64,000 nt of DNA from Qipengyuania qiaonensis (GCF_019711515.1 NZ_JAIGNO010000011.1:21745-85744), one strand, 5' to 3'. Shown: positions 25,988 through 35,295, counted from the first letter of the stretch. The notes: generated by a model from the sequence alone, not told the origin. Translations and numbers: made by a program.

Positions 25988-27877
25988 ATGATCCAGAAGC
26001 TCCTTATCGCCAATCGCGGCGAGATCGCCTGCCGCATCATCCGCACCGCCCGCGAAATGGGTATCGCCACCGTGGCGGTCTATTCGGATGCCGATGCCAA
26101 GGCGCTGCATGTGCGGCAGGCTGACGAGGCGGTGCATATCGGACCCTCGCCTGCGGCCGAGAGCTACCTCGTCGGCGAGAAGATCATCGCCGCAGCCAAG
26201 CAGACCGGGGCCGAGGCGATTCATCCGGGTTACGGCTTCCTGTCGGAGAATGCCGGGTTTGCCCAAGCGGTGATCGACGCGGGCCTTATCTGGGTCGGGC
26301 CCAAGCCGAGCAGCATCGAGGCGATGGGCCTGAAGGACGCGGCCAAGAAGTTGATGCGCGCGGCGGGCGTGCCGGTGACGCCCGGCTACGAGGGCGAGGA
26401 CCAGTCGGTCGAGCGGCTGAAAAAGGAGGCCGACGCCATCGGCTATCCCGTGCTGATCAAGGCGGTCGCGGGCGGCGGCGGCAAGGGGATGCGCAAGGTC
26501 GATGCGGCGGCGGATTTCGAGGCCGCGCTGGAAAGCTGCCGGCGCGAGGCCAAGGCCAGCTTCTCCAATGACGAGGTGCTGCTGGAAAAGTGGATCACTT
26601 CGCCCCGCCACATCGAGGTGCAGGTGTTCGGCGACAGCCACGGCAATGTCGTCCACCTGTTCGAACGCGACTGCTCATTGCAGCGCCGCCACCAGAAGGT
26701 GATCGAGGAAGCCCCCGCCCCCGGCATGGACGAGGCAACCCGCGAAGACATCTGCGCCGCCGCCGTGCGCGCCGCCAAGGCGGTCGATTACGAGGGAGCA
26801 GGCACGATCGAATTCATCGCCGACGCCAGCGCAGGCCTGCGGGCGGATCGCATTTTCTTTATGGAGATGAACACCCGCCTGCAGGTCGAACATCCTGTGA
26901 CCGAGGAAATCACTGGGGTAGACCTCGTGGAGTGGCAACTGCGCGTGGCGAGCGGCGAGCCGATCCCGCTGAAGCAGGAGGAGCTGAGCATAAACGGCTG
27001 GGCGATGGAAGCGCGGCTTTACGCGGAGGATCCGGCGACTGGGTTCTTGCCGAGCATCGGGAAGCTCGAAGTTTTTCAGCTGACGGATTACGACTGTCGT
27101 GTCGAAACAGGTTACGAAGCTGACGACACCGTTTCGCCTTTCTACGATCCTATGATCGCGAAACTCGTGATCAAGGCAGATACCCGAGAGGAAGCGGCGG
27201 AGATGCTCGGCGGTGCCAGCGCTTGCGCTGCTGTTTGGCCGGTCAAGACCAACAATTACTTCCTCAGCCGTTTGGCATACGATCCTGATTTTCAGGCGGG
27301 CAGGATAGACACTTCGTTCATTGCCGAACGACAGGATCGCCTTGTCGAGAGAACAGCGCCGCAGGAGAAGACGCTGGCTGCTGGCTTGAAGGAATTGATC
27401 GCGCCCCGTCAGCGCCGACGCTCACTCGCTCCGACTAAGCGCGCACCAGAAGGCTTCCGGCTCAACGCGCAAACCAAGGCCGATTATGCAGTGCTGGTCA
27501 ACGGCCAAGTCAGACAAGTTGCTTTGAGCGATCGTGGAGCGACCTTCTGGCAGATCATTCACCACGGTTCGGATGTTCTCGTTTCGGACGACGATGGCCA
27601 GCTTCACAGTTTTACTCTTAGTGACCGGACACTTGGCGGCACTCACTCCGCCGCCGATGGCGCGATCCTCGCGCCGATGCCGGGCAAGGTCATCGCGGTA
27701 GATGTGGCCGAGGGCGATACGGTCACCGCGGGCCAGCGGCTGCTGGTGCTCGAGGCGATGAAAATGGAACACGCGCTCACCGCGCCCTTCGACGGGACCG
27801 TAACCGAACTCAACGCCGCCAAAGGCGGGCAGGTGCAGGTCGAGGCGGTGCTGGCGGTGGTGGAGCCGAGTGAGTGA
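25988..27877 (+). CDS. Acyl-CoA carboxylase biotin-carboxylase/BCCP subunit
   Basis: A 629-residue protein with the biotin-carboxylase N-domain (LIANRGEIACRIIRTAREMG), an ATP-grasp domain with IKAVAGGGGKGMR near residue 157, and the biotin-carboxylase C-domain (EMNTRLQVEHPVTE). A C-terminal biotinyl domain carries the biotin lysine in LEAMKMEH (Lys592). It is the alpha subunit of a propionyl-, methylcrotonyl- or geranyl-CoA-type carboxylase; the acyl-CoA cannot be fixed from sequence. The carboxyltransferase partner follows. The stretch about 27060-27650 has visibly lower GC and different codon choice than the rest of the gene, suggesting a recombined segment. Confidence 0.93.
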   Translation: MIQKLLIANRGEIACRIIRTAREMGIATVAVYSDADAKALHVRQADEAVHIGPSPAAESYLVGEKIIAAAKQTGAEAIHPGYGFLSENAGFAQAVIDAGLIWVGPKPSSIEAMGLKDAAKKLMRAAGVPVTPGYEGEDQSVERLKKEADAIGYPVLIKAVAGGGGKGMRKVDAAADFEAALESCRREAKASFSNDEVLLEKWITSPRHIEVQVFGDSHGNVVHLFERDCSLQRRHQKVIEEAPAPGMDEATREDICAAAVRAAKAVDYEGAGTIEFIADASAGLRADRIFFMEMNTRLQVEHPVTEEITGVDLVEWQLRVASGEPIPLKQEELSINGWAMEARLYAEDPATGFLPSIGKLEVFQLTDYDCRVETGYEADDTVSPFYDPMIAKLVIKADTREEAAEMLGGASACAAVWPVKTNNYFLSRLAYDPDFQAGRIDTSFIAERQDRLVERTAPQEKTLAAGLKELIAPRQRRRSLAPTKRAPEGFRLNAQTKADYAVLVNGQVRQVALSDRGATFWQIIHHGSDVLVSDDDGQLHSFTLSDRTLGGTHSAADGAILAPMPGKVIAVDVAEGDTVTAGQRLLVLEAMKMEHALTAPFDGTVTELNAAKGGQVQVEAVLAVVEPSE

Positions 27878-28017
27878 TCCTCCCCGGCACGGGGAGGGGG
27901 ACCGTCGAAGACGGTGGAGGGGCACCCGCCGCCGATCCGGACAATACAGATTGTAAGCCGCCGACGGTGCCCCTCCACCATGCTGCGCATGGTTCCCCTC
28001 CCCCGCCGGGGGAGGAT
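27877..28017. repeat. Symmetric 141-bp palindromic element between carboxylase subunits
   Basis: ATCCTCCCC (27877-27885) pairs with GGGGAGGAT (28009-28017). GGTGGAGGGGCACC-like arms pair inside it, and the centre is ACAAT-ACAG-ATTGT at 27941-27954, exactly midway. The whole stretch can fold into one long hairpin. Its right arm supplies the GGGGGAGG ribosome site of the carboxyltransferase gene, and its left end touches the stop codon of the biotin subunit. Confidence 0.8.
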
Positions 28018-28019
28018 TG

Positions 28020-29567
28020 GTGAGCTGGGAAAAGGAACTCGAGGAACTGCGCCACCGCGAGGCGCTGGCCGAGCAGATGGGCGGCGAGGAAAAAGTCTCG
28101 CGCCAGCACGGTCGTGGCAAGATGGATGCCCGCGCCCGGCTCGCCGCGCTGGTCGATCCCGGAACTTTCCGCGAAATCGGCAAGATCGCCGGGCGCGGCT
28201 CGTATGACGAGGACGGCAATCTCGAAGCCGTCCTCCCCGCCCCCTTCCTCTTCGGCAAGGCCACGATCAACGGCCGTCCCGTAGTCGCCACGGCGGACGA
28301 CTTCACCATTCGCGGCGGCGCGGCCGATGCCGGGATCAGCCGCAAGATGGTGCAGGCGGAGAAGATGGCGCACGAGCTAAAGCTCCCCATCATCCGCATG
28401 ATCGACGGCACGGGCGGCGGCGGCAGCGTCAAGACGCTGGAGCAGATCGGCGCGACCTATATTCCCGCCGTGCCCGGCTGGTCGGATGTGGTGAAGAACC
28501 TCGAGACGGTGCCGGTGGTCGCGCTGGCGCTCGGCCCCACCGCCGGTCTCGGCGCGGCGCGCACCGTCGCCAGCCATTATTCGGTCATGGTCAAGGGCCT
28601 CAGCCAGCTTTTCGCCGCCGGGCCCGCAGTCGTCGACGGTCTGGGCGAAAGCTATCGCGGCTCCACCGATCACCAGCAGGCGAAGGAGGATCTTGGCGGC
28701 AGCGGCATCCACACCCGGAACGGCGTCGTCGACGACGAGGTAACGAGCGAGGCCGAAGCCTTCGCCCGCGCGCGGCACTTCCTGTCATTCATGCCCGAAC
28801 ATGTCGGCCAGTTGGCTCGACGCGCAGAGTGTTCGGACCCTGTTCGGCGCCGGGATCATACGCTAGATTCACTCGTCCCGCGCGACCCGAAGCAGGTCTA
28901 TTCGATGCGCCGGTGCCTCGACATGGTCTTCGATAAGGGCACGGTCTTCGAAATCGGCCGCATGTGGGGCCGCGCCTGCATCACCGCCCTCGCCCGGCTC
29001 GACGGCTGGCCGGTGGCGGTGCTGGCGAGCGACCCCAGCTACCTCGGCGGCTCGTGGGAAGCGAAGACCAGCGAGAAGGTGGAGCGCTTCGTCAAGCTCG
29101 CCGACCGGTTCCGCCTGCCCATCGTCCACCTGGTCGACAATCCCGGCTTCATGATCGGGCGCGAAGCCGAAATGGCCGGCACGATCCGTTACGGCGTGCA
29201 AGCCATGAACGCGATTTACAAAGCCAGCGTCCCACTCGCCAGCGTCGTACTGCGCCGTGCCTACGGCATCGCCGGCAGCGCGATGAGCAATGCCGAAACG
29301 TATCAGTACCGCTATTGCTGGCCCTCGGGCGACTGGGGCAGCCTGCCCATCGCGGGCGGACTGGAGGTCGCATACAAGTCCGACCTCGAAGCCGCCGCCG
29401 ATCCCGCGGCGGAACTGGAGGCCATACGCGCAAGGTTGGACAAGGTAACCAGCCCTTTCCGCAGCGCCGAGCGGTTCAATGTCGAGGATATCATCGACCC
29501 GCGCGACACCCGCCCGCTCCTGTGCGAATTCGCAGGACTTGCATGGAGACGGCTGGCAAGCGAATAG
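28020..29567 (+). CDS. Acyl-CoA carboxylase carboxyltransferase subunit
   Basis: A 515-residue protein with both halves of the acyl-CoA carboxyltransferase fold. The N-terminal half has DDFTIRGGAADAG and MIDGTGGGGSVKTLEQIG; the C-terminal half has VHLVDNPGFMIGREAE and RRAYGIAGSAMSN. It transfers the carboxyl from biotin to an acyl-CoA and pairs with the biotin subunit upstream. Start choice lies between TTG 28017 and GTG 28020; GTG is better spaced from GGGGGAGG. No acyl-CoA dehydrogenase or enoyl-CoA hydratase gene adjoins, so a leucine-catabolism role is not supported by context. Confidence 0.92.
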   Translation: MSWEKELEELRHREALAEQMGGEEKVSRQHGRGKMDARARLAALVDPGTFREIGKIAGRGSYDEDGNLEAVLPAPFLFGKATINGRPVVATADDFTIRGGAADAGISRKMVQAEKMAHELKLPIIRMIDGTGGGGSVKTLEQIGATYIPAVPGWSDVVKNLETVPVVALALGPTAGLGAARTVASHYSVMVKGLSQLFAAGPAVVDGLGESYRGSTDHQQAKEDLGGSGIHTRNGVVDDEVTSEAEAFARARHFLSFMPEHVGQLARRAECSDPVRRRDHTLDSLVPRDPKQVYSMRRCLDMVFDKGTVFEIGRMWGRACITALARLDGWPVAVLASDPSYLGGSWEAKTSEKVERFVKLADRFRLPIVHLVDNPGFMIGREAEMAGTIRYGVQAMNAIYKASVPLASVVLRRAYGIAGSAMSNAETYQYRYCWPSGDWGSLPIAGGLEVAYKSDLEAAADPAAELEAIRARLDKVTSPFRSAERFNVEDIIDPRDTRPLLCEFAGLAWRRLASE

Positions 29568-29585
29568 AGCGGCAGAGGGGAATTC

Positions 29586-31196
29586 ATGGCCGACACCGCA
29601 ATCGCCGCGCAATCGCATCGCAAGGTCATCATCGCATCGTCGCTCGGCACGGTGTTCGAGTGGTACGATTTCTACCTCTACGGCCTGCTCGCCACGATCA
29701 TTTCGGCGCAGTTCTTCTCCGGCGTCAACGACACCACCGCCTTCATCCTCGCACTAGGCGCGTTCGCTGCGGGCTTCGCCGTGCGGCCCTTCGGCGCACT
29801 GGTATTCGGCCGCGTCGGCGACCTCGTGGGGCGCAAATACACCTTCCTCGTAACCATGGGCCTGATGGGCCTGTCGACCTTCGCAGTCGGCCTGCTGCCG
29901 AGCTATGCCAGCATCGGCGTGGCGGCCCCGCTGCTGCTGGTCGGTTTGCGCCTGCTGCAAGGTCTGGCGCTCGGGGGCGAATATGGCGGCGCGGCGATCT
30001 ATGTCGCCGAACATGCTCCCGAGGGCAAACGCGGCTTCTATACCAGCTTCATCCAGACCACCGCCACGCTGGGTCTCTTCGCCGCCTTGCTCGTAGTGAT
30101 CGGCCTGCGCACATGGATGGGCGAGGAGGCCTTCGCCGATTGGGGCTGGCGTGTGCCCTTCCTGCTTTCGGCGATCCTTCTCGGCGTGTCCTTGTGGATC
30201 CGACTGCAACTCGCCGAAAGTCCGGTTTACCAGGCGATGAAAGAGGAAGGCGAGACTTCCAAGGCGCCGCTGTCCGAAGCTTTCGGACGCTGGAGCAATC
30301 TCAAATGGGTGCTGGTGGCGCTGCTGGGTGCCGTCGCCGGGCAGGCCGTAGTCTGGTACACAGGCCAGTTCTACGCTTTGTTCTATCTGGAAAAGGTGCT
30401 CAAGGTGGATGGCGGAACGGCGAACATTCTGATCGCCATCGCGCTCGCCATCGGCACGCCCTTCTTCCTGTTCTTCGGTTGGCTGAGCGACCGCATCGGC
30501 AGGAAGCCGATCATCATGGCTGGCCTTGCACTAGCGGCACTCACCTATTTCCCGCTGTTTGGAGCACTCACGACAGCCGCCAATCCCGCGCTGGCTCAGG
30601 CGCAGGCGCGTGCGCCGGTAACGGTCTTTGCCGACCCCGGCAGCTGTTCCGTACAGTTCGATCCCATCGGCAAGACCCAGTTCGACAAGACCGGTTGCGA
30701 CATCGCGAAATCCGCATTGGCCAAGGCCGGTGTCCCCTACACGAATGAAAGCGGCGATTACGGGATCGCAGCGGTTATCGCGATTGGCGATCGACGCATT
30801 CCCATCGAGCCCGGAAGCGCGACCGACCTGGCCGCAGCTACGGCCGATGCGGGCTATCCAGCCAAAGCCGACCCGACCCGGATCAACAAGCCGCTGGTCG
30901 TCGCCATCCTCACTGCGCTCGTGCTGCTGGTGACCATGGTTTACGGCCCCATCGCAGCGCTGCTGGTCGAGCTGTTTTCCGCGCGCATCCGCTATACCGC
31001 GATGAGCCTGCCCTATCATATCGGCAATGGCTGGTTCGGCGGGTTCCTGCCGACCATCGCCTTCGCCATGGTGGCAGCGACAGGCGATATCTATGCCGGG
31101 TTGTGGTATCCCATCGGGGTGGCCGTGCTGACCCTAGTGGTCGGCTTGTTGTTCTTGCCCGAAACCTTCCGACGTTCCATCGGGCATCGCGACTAG
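29586..31196 (+). CDS. MFS transporter, metabolite:H+ symporter (MHS) type, with periplasmic insert
   Basis: A 536-residue membrane protein with the MHS N-terminal signature GTVFEWYDFYLYG, the loop motif GRVGDLVGRKYTFL and the second-half motif GWLSDRIGRKPIIM. Members import dicarboxylates, proline, betaine or similar solutes with protons. Compared with the usual 430-450 residues, it has an insert of about 100 residues (roughly 335-440) between late helices. The insert includes DPGSCSVQFD and FDKTGCD, whose two cysteines may form a disulphide. It starts 18 nt after the carboxyltransferase gene and so may belong to the same transcript. Confidence 0.87.
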   Translation: MADTAIAAQSHRKVIIASSLGTVFEWYDFYLYGLLATIISAQFFSGVNDTTAFILALGAFAAGFAVRPFGALVFGRVGDLVGRKYTFLVTMGLMGLSTFAVGLLPSYASIGVAAPLLLVGLRLLQGLALGGEYGGAAIYVAEHAPEGKRGFYTSFIQTTATLGLFAALLVVIGLRTWMGEEAFADWGWRVPFLLSAILLGVSLWIRLQLAESPVYQAMKEEGETSKAPLSEAFGRWSNLKWVLVALLGAVAGQAVVWYTGQFYALFYLEKVLKVDGGTANILIAIALAIGTPFFLFFGWLSDRIGRKPIIMAGLALAALTYFPLFGALTTAANPALAQAQARAPVTVFADPGSCSVQFDPIGKTQFDKTGCDIAKSALAKAGVPYTNESGDYGIAAVIAIGDRRIPIEPGSATDLAAATADAGYPAKADPTRINKPLVVAILTALVLLVTMVYGPIAALLVELFSARIRYTAMSLPYHIGNGWFGGFLPTIAFAMVAATGDIYAGLWYPIGVAVLTLVVGLLFLPETFRRSIGHRD

Positions 31197-31203
31197 CAAA
31201 AGG

Positions 31204-32475
31204 TCAGGCGTCTTCCGGCTCTGGCGGACCGAACAGCGTGCCGCGTTCGCTAAAGAGCACGAAGATGAGACTCAGCACCGCCGTGCCCAGCAACGCGATA
31301 GCGAGCGGTCGCGCCGTGCCATCGTAAAGATAGCCGATATAGGCTCCCAGCGCAGCCCCGCTGGTCATGCGCAGGAAACCTTGCGCGCTGCTCGCGGCTC
31401 CGGCGATGTGCTTGAACGGCTGCAGGGCGATCGACCCGAAATTGGCACCGATGAAGCCGAGCAGGCTCATATTGGCAGCCATTAGCGGCACGAAGGTCCA
31501 CAGGCTCTCATCCGGCTGGCTGGCGAACCAGTATTGCGCCGCGGCGACCGCAATGAATGCGAACAGGGCGACATGGCTCACGCGCCGTGCACCGAACCGC
31601 TCCACGATGCGGCTGTTCGACCAGTTCGATAGCGCCATGCATCCTGCGCAGATGGCGAAGATCATCGGGAACATGTCGCCCGCGCCGAATGCCTCCCCGA
31701 TCAACTGCTGGCTGGAATTGATGAAGCCGAACAGGCCGCCGAATACCAGCGCGCTGCCGAGCGTGTAGCCGATGGTTTCGCGCAGGGTCACCGCACTCGC
31801 CATATTGCGGGTAATCGTAGGCAGGTGGATATCCTGTTTGTCCTGCTCGTGAAGCGTTTCTGGAAGGCGGAAATACACCCAGGCCGTCATCGCCACGCCC
31901 GCCAGCGCCATTGCGGCAAAGATCCACCGCCAGTCGCCCATCAGCACCAGCACGCCCTGTCCGATACTGGGCGCAACGGCGGGAACCAGCAGGAAGATCA
32001 CGAAGATCAGGCTCATCATGCGGGCCATCTTGTCGCCGCCCACACGGTCGCGGATTATGGCTGGCGGCAAGGCGATTATGCCCGCAGCAAAGAAACCCTG
32101 TGCCGCGCGCAGCGCCACCAATACGTCGTAACTGGTCGCCAGCGCGCACGCGATCGACAGCACGATATAGAAGAACAGCGCAATAAACAGAACCGGTCGC
32201 CGACCGAACCTGTCCGCAAAGGCGCCGGGTATCAGAGTGCCGATACCCGCGGCGAGCAGGTAGGCCCCGACCACGAACTGTCGATTGTTCCCCTGCACGC
32301 CAAGATCGCCCGCAAGCGCGTCGAGAGCAGGCAGAATCGCATCGATGCCGAAAGCGTTGCACGCCATCAGCATCGCCATCATCCATATCAGCTCGCGCTC
32401 ACCGATGCGCTTGCCCTGGGCGGCGCTGGCTATCGGGCGCTCGCCGCCGGCAAGTTGTTCGGTACGCATCTGCAC
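31204..32475 (-). CDS. Bcr/CflA-type MFS drug efflux transporter
   Basis: A 423-residue protein with twelve hydrophobic helices. It has the drug:H+ antiporter-1 signatures GIDAILPALDALAGDLGV in helix 1, GAFADRFGRRPVLF in the 2-3 loop and PSIGQGVLVLMGDWRWIF near helix 5. This places it with Bcr/CflA multidrug exporters. The substrate is unknown. The gene converges on the MHS transporter with a 7-nt gap and diverges from dinB with a 59-nt gap. Confidence 0.87.
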   Translation of the reverse strand: MQMRTEQLAGGERPIASAAQGKRIGERELIWMMAMLMACNAFGIDAILPALDALAGDLGVQGNNRQFVVGAYLLAAGIGTLIPGAFADRFGRRPVLFIALFFYIVLSIACALATSYDVLVALRAAQGFFAAGIIALPPAIIRDRVGGDKMARMMSLIFVIFLLVPAVAPSIGQGVLVLMGDWRWIFAAMALAGVAMTAWVYFRLPETLHEQDKQDIHLPTITRNMASAVTLRETIGYTLGSALVFGGLFGFINSSQQLIGEAFGAGDMFPMIFAICAGCMALSNWSNSRIVERFGARRVSHVALFAFIAVAAAQYWFASQPDESLWTFVPLMAANMSLLGFIGANFGSIALQPFKHIAGAASSAQGFLRMTSGAALGAYIGYLYDGTARPLAIALLGTAVLSLIFVLFSERGTLFGPPEPEDA

Positions 32476-32534
32476 AAGACGTCAGGTGGCGGACAAGGTT
32501 CCGGTTTGCAACCCATGGCGCTATCTATTCCTGC

Positions 32535-33659
32535 ATGAACGATTGCGACAAGCGCAAGGATGACGATGAGGGCGAAGCGGACGGCCTGCGCAAGATCATC
32601 CATGTCGATATGGATGCTTTCTTCGCCAGTGTCGAACAGCGCGACAATCCGGATCTGCGCGGCAAGCCGGTGGCTGTCGGCGGCGCCAGCGGGCGCGGCG
32701 TAGTCGCGGCAGCGAGCTACGAAGCAAGGAAGTTCGGCGTGCGGAGTGCCATGCCGTCGGTGACGGCCAAACGGCTGTGTCCGGACCTCGTCTTTTGCAA
32801 GAGCCGCTTCGATGTCTACCGCGAGGTCAGCCAGCAAATCCGTGCGATATTCCGCCACCACACCGATCTCGTCGAACCCCTGAGCCTCGACGAAGCTTAT
32901 CTCGACGTGACGGAAGACAAGCTGGGGATCGGCAGTGCGACGCGGATCGCCGAACTCATCCGGCAGGAAATCAGAGCCAAGACCAAGCTCACCGCGAGCG
33001 CCGGGGTGAGCTACAACAAGTTCCTCGCCAAGATCGCCAGCGACCAGAACAAGCCCGACGGGATGTGTGTCATCCGACCGGGCGAAGGCGTAGAATTCGT
33101 GGCCCGGCTGCCGATCAGGCGGTTTCACGGTGTCGGGCCGAAGGGGGCCGAGAAGATGTCCAGGCTCGGCATCGAGACTGGCGGCGACCTAGCCACAAAG
33201 GATATCGAATGGCTGCGCGCCCATTTCGGAAGCTTCGCCGATTATCTTTATCGCGCCGCTCGCGGGATCGACCTGAGGCCAGTGCGTTCGAGCCGTATCC
33301 GCAAATCGGTCGGCGGAGAGCGAACGTTCAGCCGCGACCTCTCTTCGGGCACCGAGTTGCGAGAAACGATGGAAGACATCATCGATATCGTCTGGGGTTA
33401 TATCGAGCGCGCAGAGGCACGGGGAAGGACGGTTACCCTGAAGATGAAATATACCGATTTCCAGATTTTCAGCCGCGCCAGAACGGTCGACCATCCGATT
33501 GCCACCAAAGGCGAATTCGCTGCCATCGGCCGCGCATTGCTGGAGGACATTCTGCCCTTACCGATGCCAATCCGGCTGATGGGGCTTACGCTGTCGAAAC
33601 TCGAACAGGACAGCAAGGACGAGGTAGAGCGTCCCGATGCGCAACTATCATTGTTATAG
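32535..33659 (+). CDS. dinB: DNA polymerase IV
   Basis: A 374-residue Y-family translesion polymerase. The catalytic motifs HVDMDAFFASVEQRD (residues about 23-37) and SLDEAYLDVT (near 117) supply the metal-binding acids. The palm, thumb and little-finger regions follow, and the C-terminus DAQLSLL is a beta-clamp-binding motif of the QLxLF type. It extends primers past lesions with low fidelity. No clear alphaproteobacterial LexA box is visible in the 59-nt upstream gap. Confidence 0.96.
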   Translation: MNDCDKRKDDDEGEADGLRKIIHVDMDAFFASVEQRDNPDLRGKPVAVGGASGRGVVAAASYEARKFGVRSAMPSVTAKRLCPDLVFCKSRFDVYREVSQQIRAIFRHHTDLVEPLSLDEAYLDVTEDKLGIGSATRIAELIRQEIRAKTKLTASAGVSYNKFLAKIASDQNKPDGMCVIRPGEGVEFVARLPIRRFHGVGPKGAEKMSRLGIETGGDLATKDIEWLRAHFGSFADYLYRAARGIDLRPVRSSRIRKSVGGERTFSRDLSSGTELRETMEDIIDIVWGYIERAEARGRTVTLKMKYTDFQIFSRARTVDHPIATKGEFAAIGRALLEDILPLPMPIRLMGLTLSKLEQDSKDEVERPDAQLSLL

Positions 33660-33679
33660 TATCGCCGCGCTGTGAAAGG

Positions 33680-34150
33680 TCAGCTCTTTCTCGCTTGCCA
33701 TAACTTGAGCCTTGCCGTTGTCAGCGGGCTAAGCGGCTCGGGCAGCGAATGGGTGGGGAAGAAGCGCGCTTCGATGACCTCGCGACCATCGGCACGCGGC
33801 ATCGCGTCCACCATTCCATCGAAGACATGCGCGGTGTGCGGCGCGCCCGAGATTTCTTCCTCGATTACGCCGACCAGCGTCAAGCCTTCGACCTGGCACC
33901 CGGTTTCTTCGCGCATCTCGCGCCGAGCGGCTTCCTCGGGCGTCTCCTTTCTGCCGATTCCGCCGCCCGGAAAATACCACCCTTTCGGCCCATAGCTGTG
34001 CCGCACGAGCAGGATCTGGCCCTTGAGATCGCGACCGACCACGCTGACCCCTTCGACCTTGACCCCGCGAAACTTGCGCCAGTTGTGACGTGCGCGATGA
34101 CCGGCCTGCAGCGCCAGCCGGTAGAGCGGCTTGGGGATCAGGTGAAGCAT
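33680..34150 (-). CDS. NUDIX hydrolase
   Basis: A 156-residue protein with a complete Nudix box, GRKETPEEAARREMREETG (residues about 70-89), the Mg2+-binding and catalytic helix that hydrolyses nucleoside-diphosphate-linked compounds. The N-terminus (PKPLYRLALQAGHRARHNW) is basic. The specific substrate is unknown. Its start overlaps the end of the 6-phosphogluconolactonase gene by 13 nt, so the two are translationally linked. Confidence 0.9.
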   Translation of the reverse strand: MLHLIPKPLYRLALQAGHRARHNWRKFRGVKVEGVSVVGRDLKGQILLVRHSYGPKGWYFPGGGIGRKETPEEAARREMREETGCQVEGLTLVGVIEEEISGAPHTAHVFDGMVDAMPRADGREVIEARFFPTHSLPEPLSPLTTARLKLWQARKS

Positions 34151-34758
34151 GTCACCGGTTGTTTAGCCGCAGCCAGCAGCCGCGCAACCGGAAGATCGTG
34201 CTCGCCGGCAATCGCCTGATCCAGAACGGTACGTTTCTCATCGCCGCGAATGACGAAAACCAGTCGATCGCTTGCCAGCAGCGAAGGCATAGTCAGGCTG
34301 ATCCGATCGAACGGCGCCTCGGGCGGTAGCGGATCGGGAGTGAGACGAACCACGCTGCGCGGCTCGTCGGGCTTTGGATCGGTGTTGGGGAAGAGCGAGG
34401 CGATATGGCCGTCGGCGCCCATGCCGAGCCAGGCCAGGGTAAATCGTGGCACGGCTTCCATTTCGCTTAACGTGACAACCTCGGCTCCCGCGGGTTCGAA
34501 CAGATCGCGCAGCTTCCCCGTATTCGAGGCTTTGTGGGCCTCCGGAACCACGCGGTCGTCACCCGGCCAGACGACAAGTCGCGTCCAATCGAGATCATGA
34601 TCGAGCAGCTTTTCCATGATCGGAAAGGGGGTGGAGCCTCCCGGCACGGTGATCGTGACCGGCCCTTCGCGCTCGTCCAGGGCCTCGGCGAGTTGTGCAG
34701 ACAGCCAGTCCGCAATGGCCGCGTCGCTGCGACTTTCTATGATCGTTACGTTGTCCAT
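34138..34758 (-). CDS. pgl: 6-phosphogluconolactonase
   Basis: A 206-residue member of the SOL/DevB lactonase family, with VPGGSTPFPIMEKL near residue 45, VWPGDDRVVP near residue 68, and LGMGADGHIASLFP near residue 120. It hydrolyses 6-phosphogluconolactone in the oxidative pentose-phosphate or Entner-Doudoroff route. The ATG at 34758 was selected because of an AGGGA ribosome site; an upstream in-frame ATG at 34815 lacks one. zwf and edd are not next to it. Confidence 0.9.
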   Translation of the reverse strand: MDNVTIIESRSDAAIADWLSAQLAEALDEREGPVTITVPGGSTPFPIMEKLLDHDLDWTRLVVWPGDDRVVPEAHKASNTGKLRDLFEPAGAEVVTLSEMEAVPRFTLAWLGMGADGHIASLFPNTDPKPDEPRSVVRLTPDPLPPEAPFDRISLTMPSLLASDRLVFVIRGDEKRTVLDQAIAGEHDLPVARLLAAAKQPVTCFT

Positions 34759-34833
34759 GCATCCCTGATACACCAAGGCCGCCTTCCCCCAAGGGGAAAG
34801 GCGACCTGCAGGCACTTTCGCTTAGCTATGCGC

Positions 34834-35295
34834 TTATTTGCTCGTCTGGTTGAGGAACCAGATCCGTTCCTCGCACTGGTCGATCCAGTCGTCGACGATA
34901 CCGCTGGTGGCGTTGTCACCCACACCCTCGGCGGCGTCTTTGACTTCGCCGAGCCGCGTATGCAGCTTGCGATTGTCGTCGCGCAGTTCGGTCACCATCG
35001 CGTCGGCCGTGATAGTCACGTCGTCCTGATCGGCGATGTTGGTCTGCTTCGCAACGCTGCCGATCGAGGTCAGCGTGAACTCGTCGTTCTTGCGCACACG
35101 CTCGCCGATCGCATCGACCGTGCCCACAAGCTGGGCAGCCTGTTCGTCGAACAGCAAGTGGAGATCGCGAAACCTCGGCCCTGCGACATGCCAGTGAAAA
35201 TTCTTGGTCTTGAAGTAGAGCGCTACCGTATCGGCGAGAGCGCCGTTCAGTGCGGTCACAAGGCCCGCTTTGGAATTGTTGCCGAGTTCTGCCAT
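34834..35295 (-). CDS. dps: Dps-family DNA-protection/ferritin-like protein
   Basis: A 153-residue four-helix protein. The intersubunit ferroxidase residues are visible as FHWHVAGPRFRDLHLLFDEQ (residues about 33-52), and the length is normal for Dps. It would form a dodecamer that oxidises and stores iron and can coat DNA in stress. An AAGGGG ribosome site precedes the start. Upstream on the minus strand is GAAAC-N16-CGTT, close to the general-stress (EcfG) promoter consensus. Confidence 0.93.
   Translation of the reverse strand: MAELGNNSKAGLVTALNGALADTVALYFKTKNFHWHVAGPRFRDLHLLFDEQAAQLVGTVDAIGERVRKNDEFTLTSIGSVAKQTNIADQDDVTITADAMVTELRDDNRKLHTRLGEVKDAAEGVGDNATSGIVDDWIDQCEERIWFLNQTSK

Noticed and set aside
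32476..32534. LexA box in front of dinB
   Set aside because: GTTC occurs once, but the second half of the GTTC-N7-GTTC alphaproteobacterial box is not matched.
34781..34802. Terminator between dps and pgl
   Set aside because: GCCTT-CCCC can pair with GGGG-AAAGGC, but there is no T-tract and the hairpin lies in the probable pgl leader, so it was not listed as a terminator.
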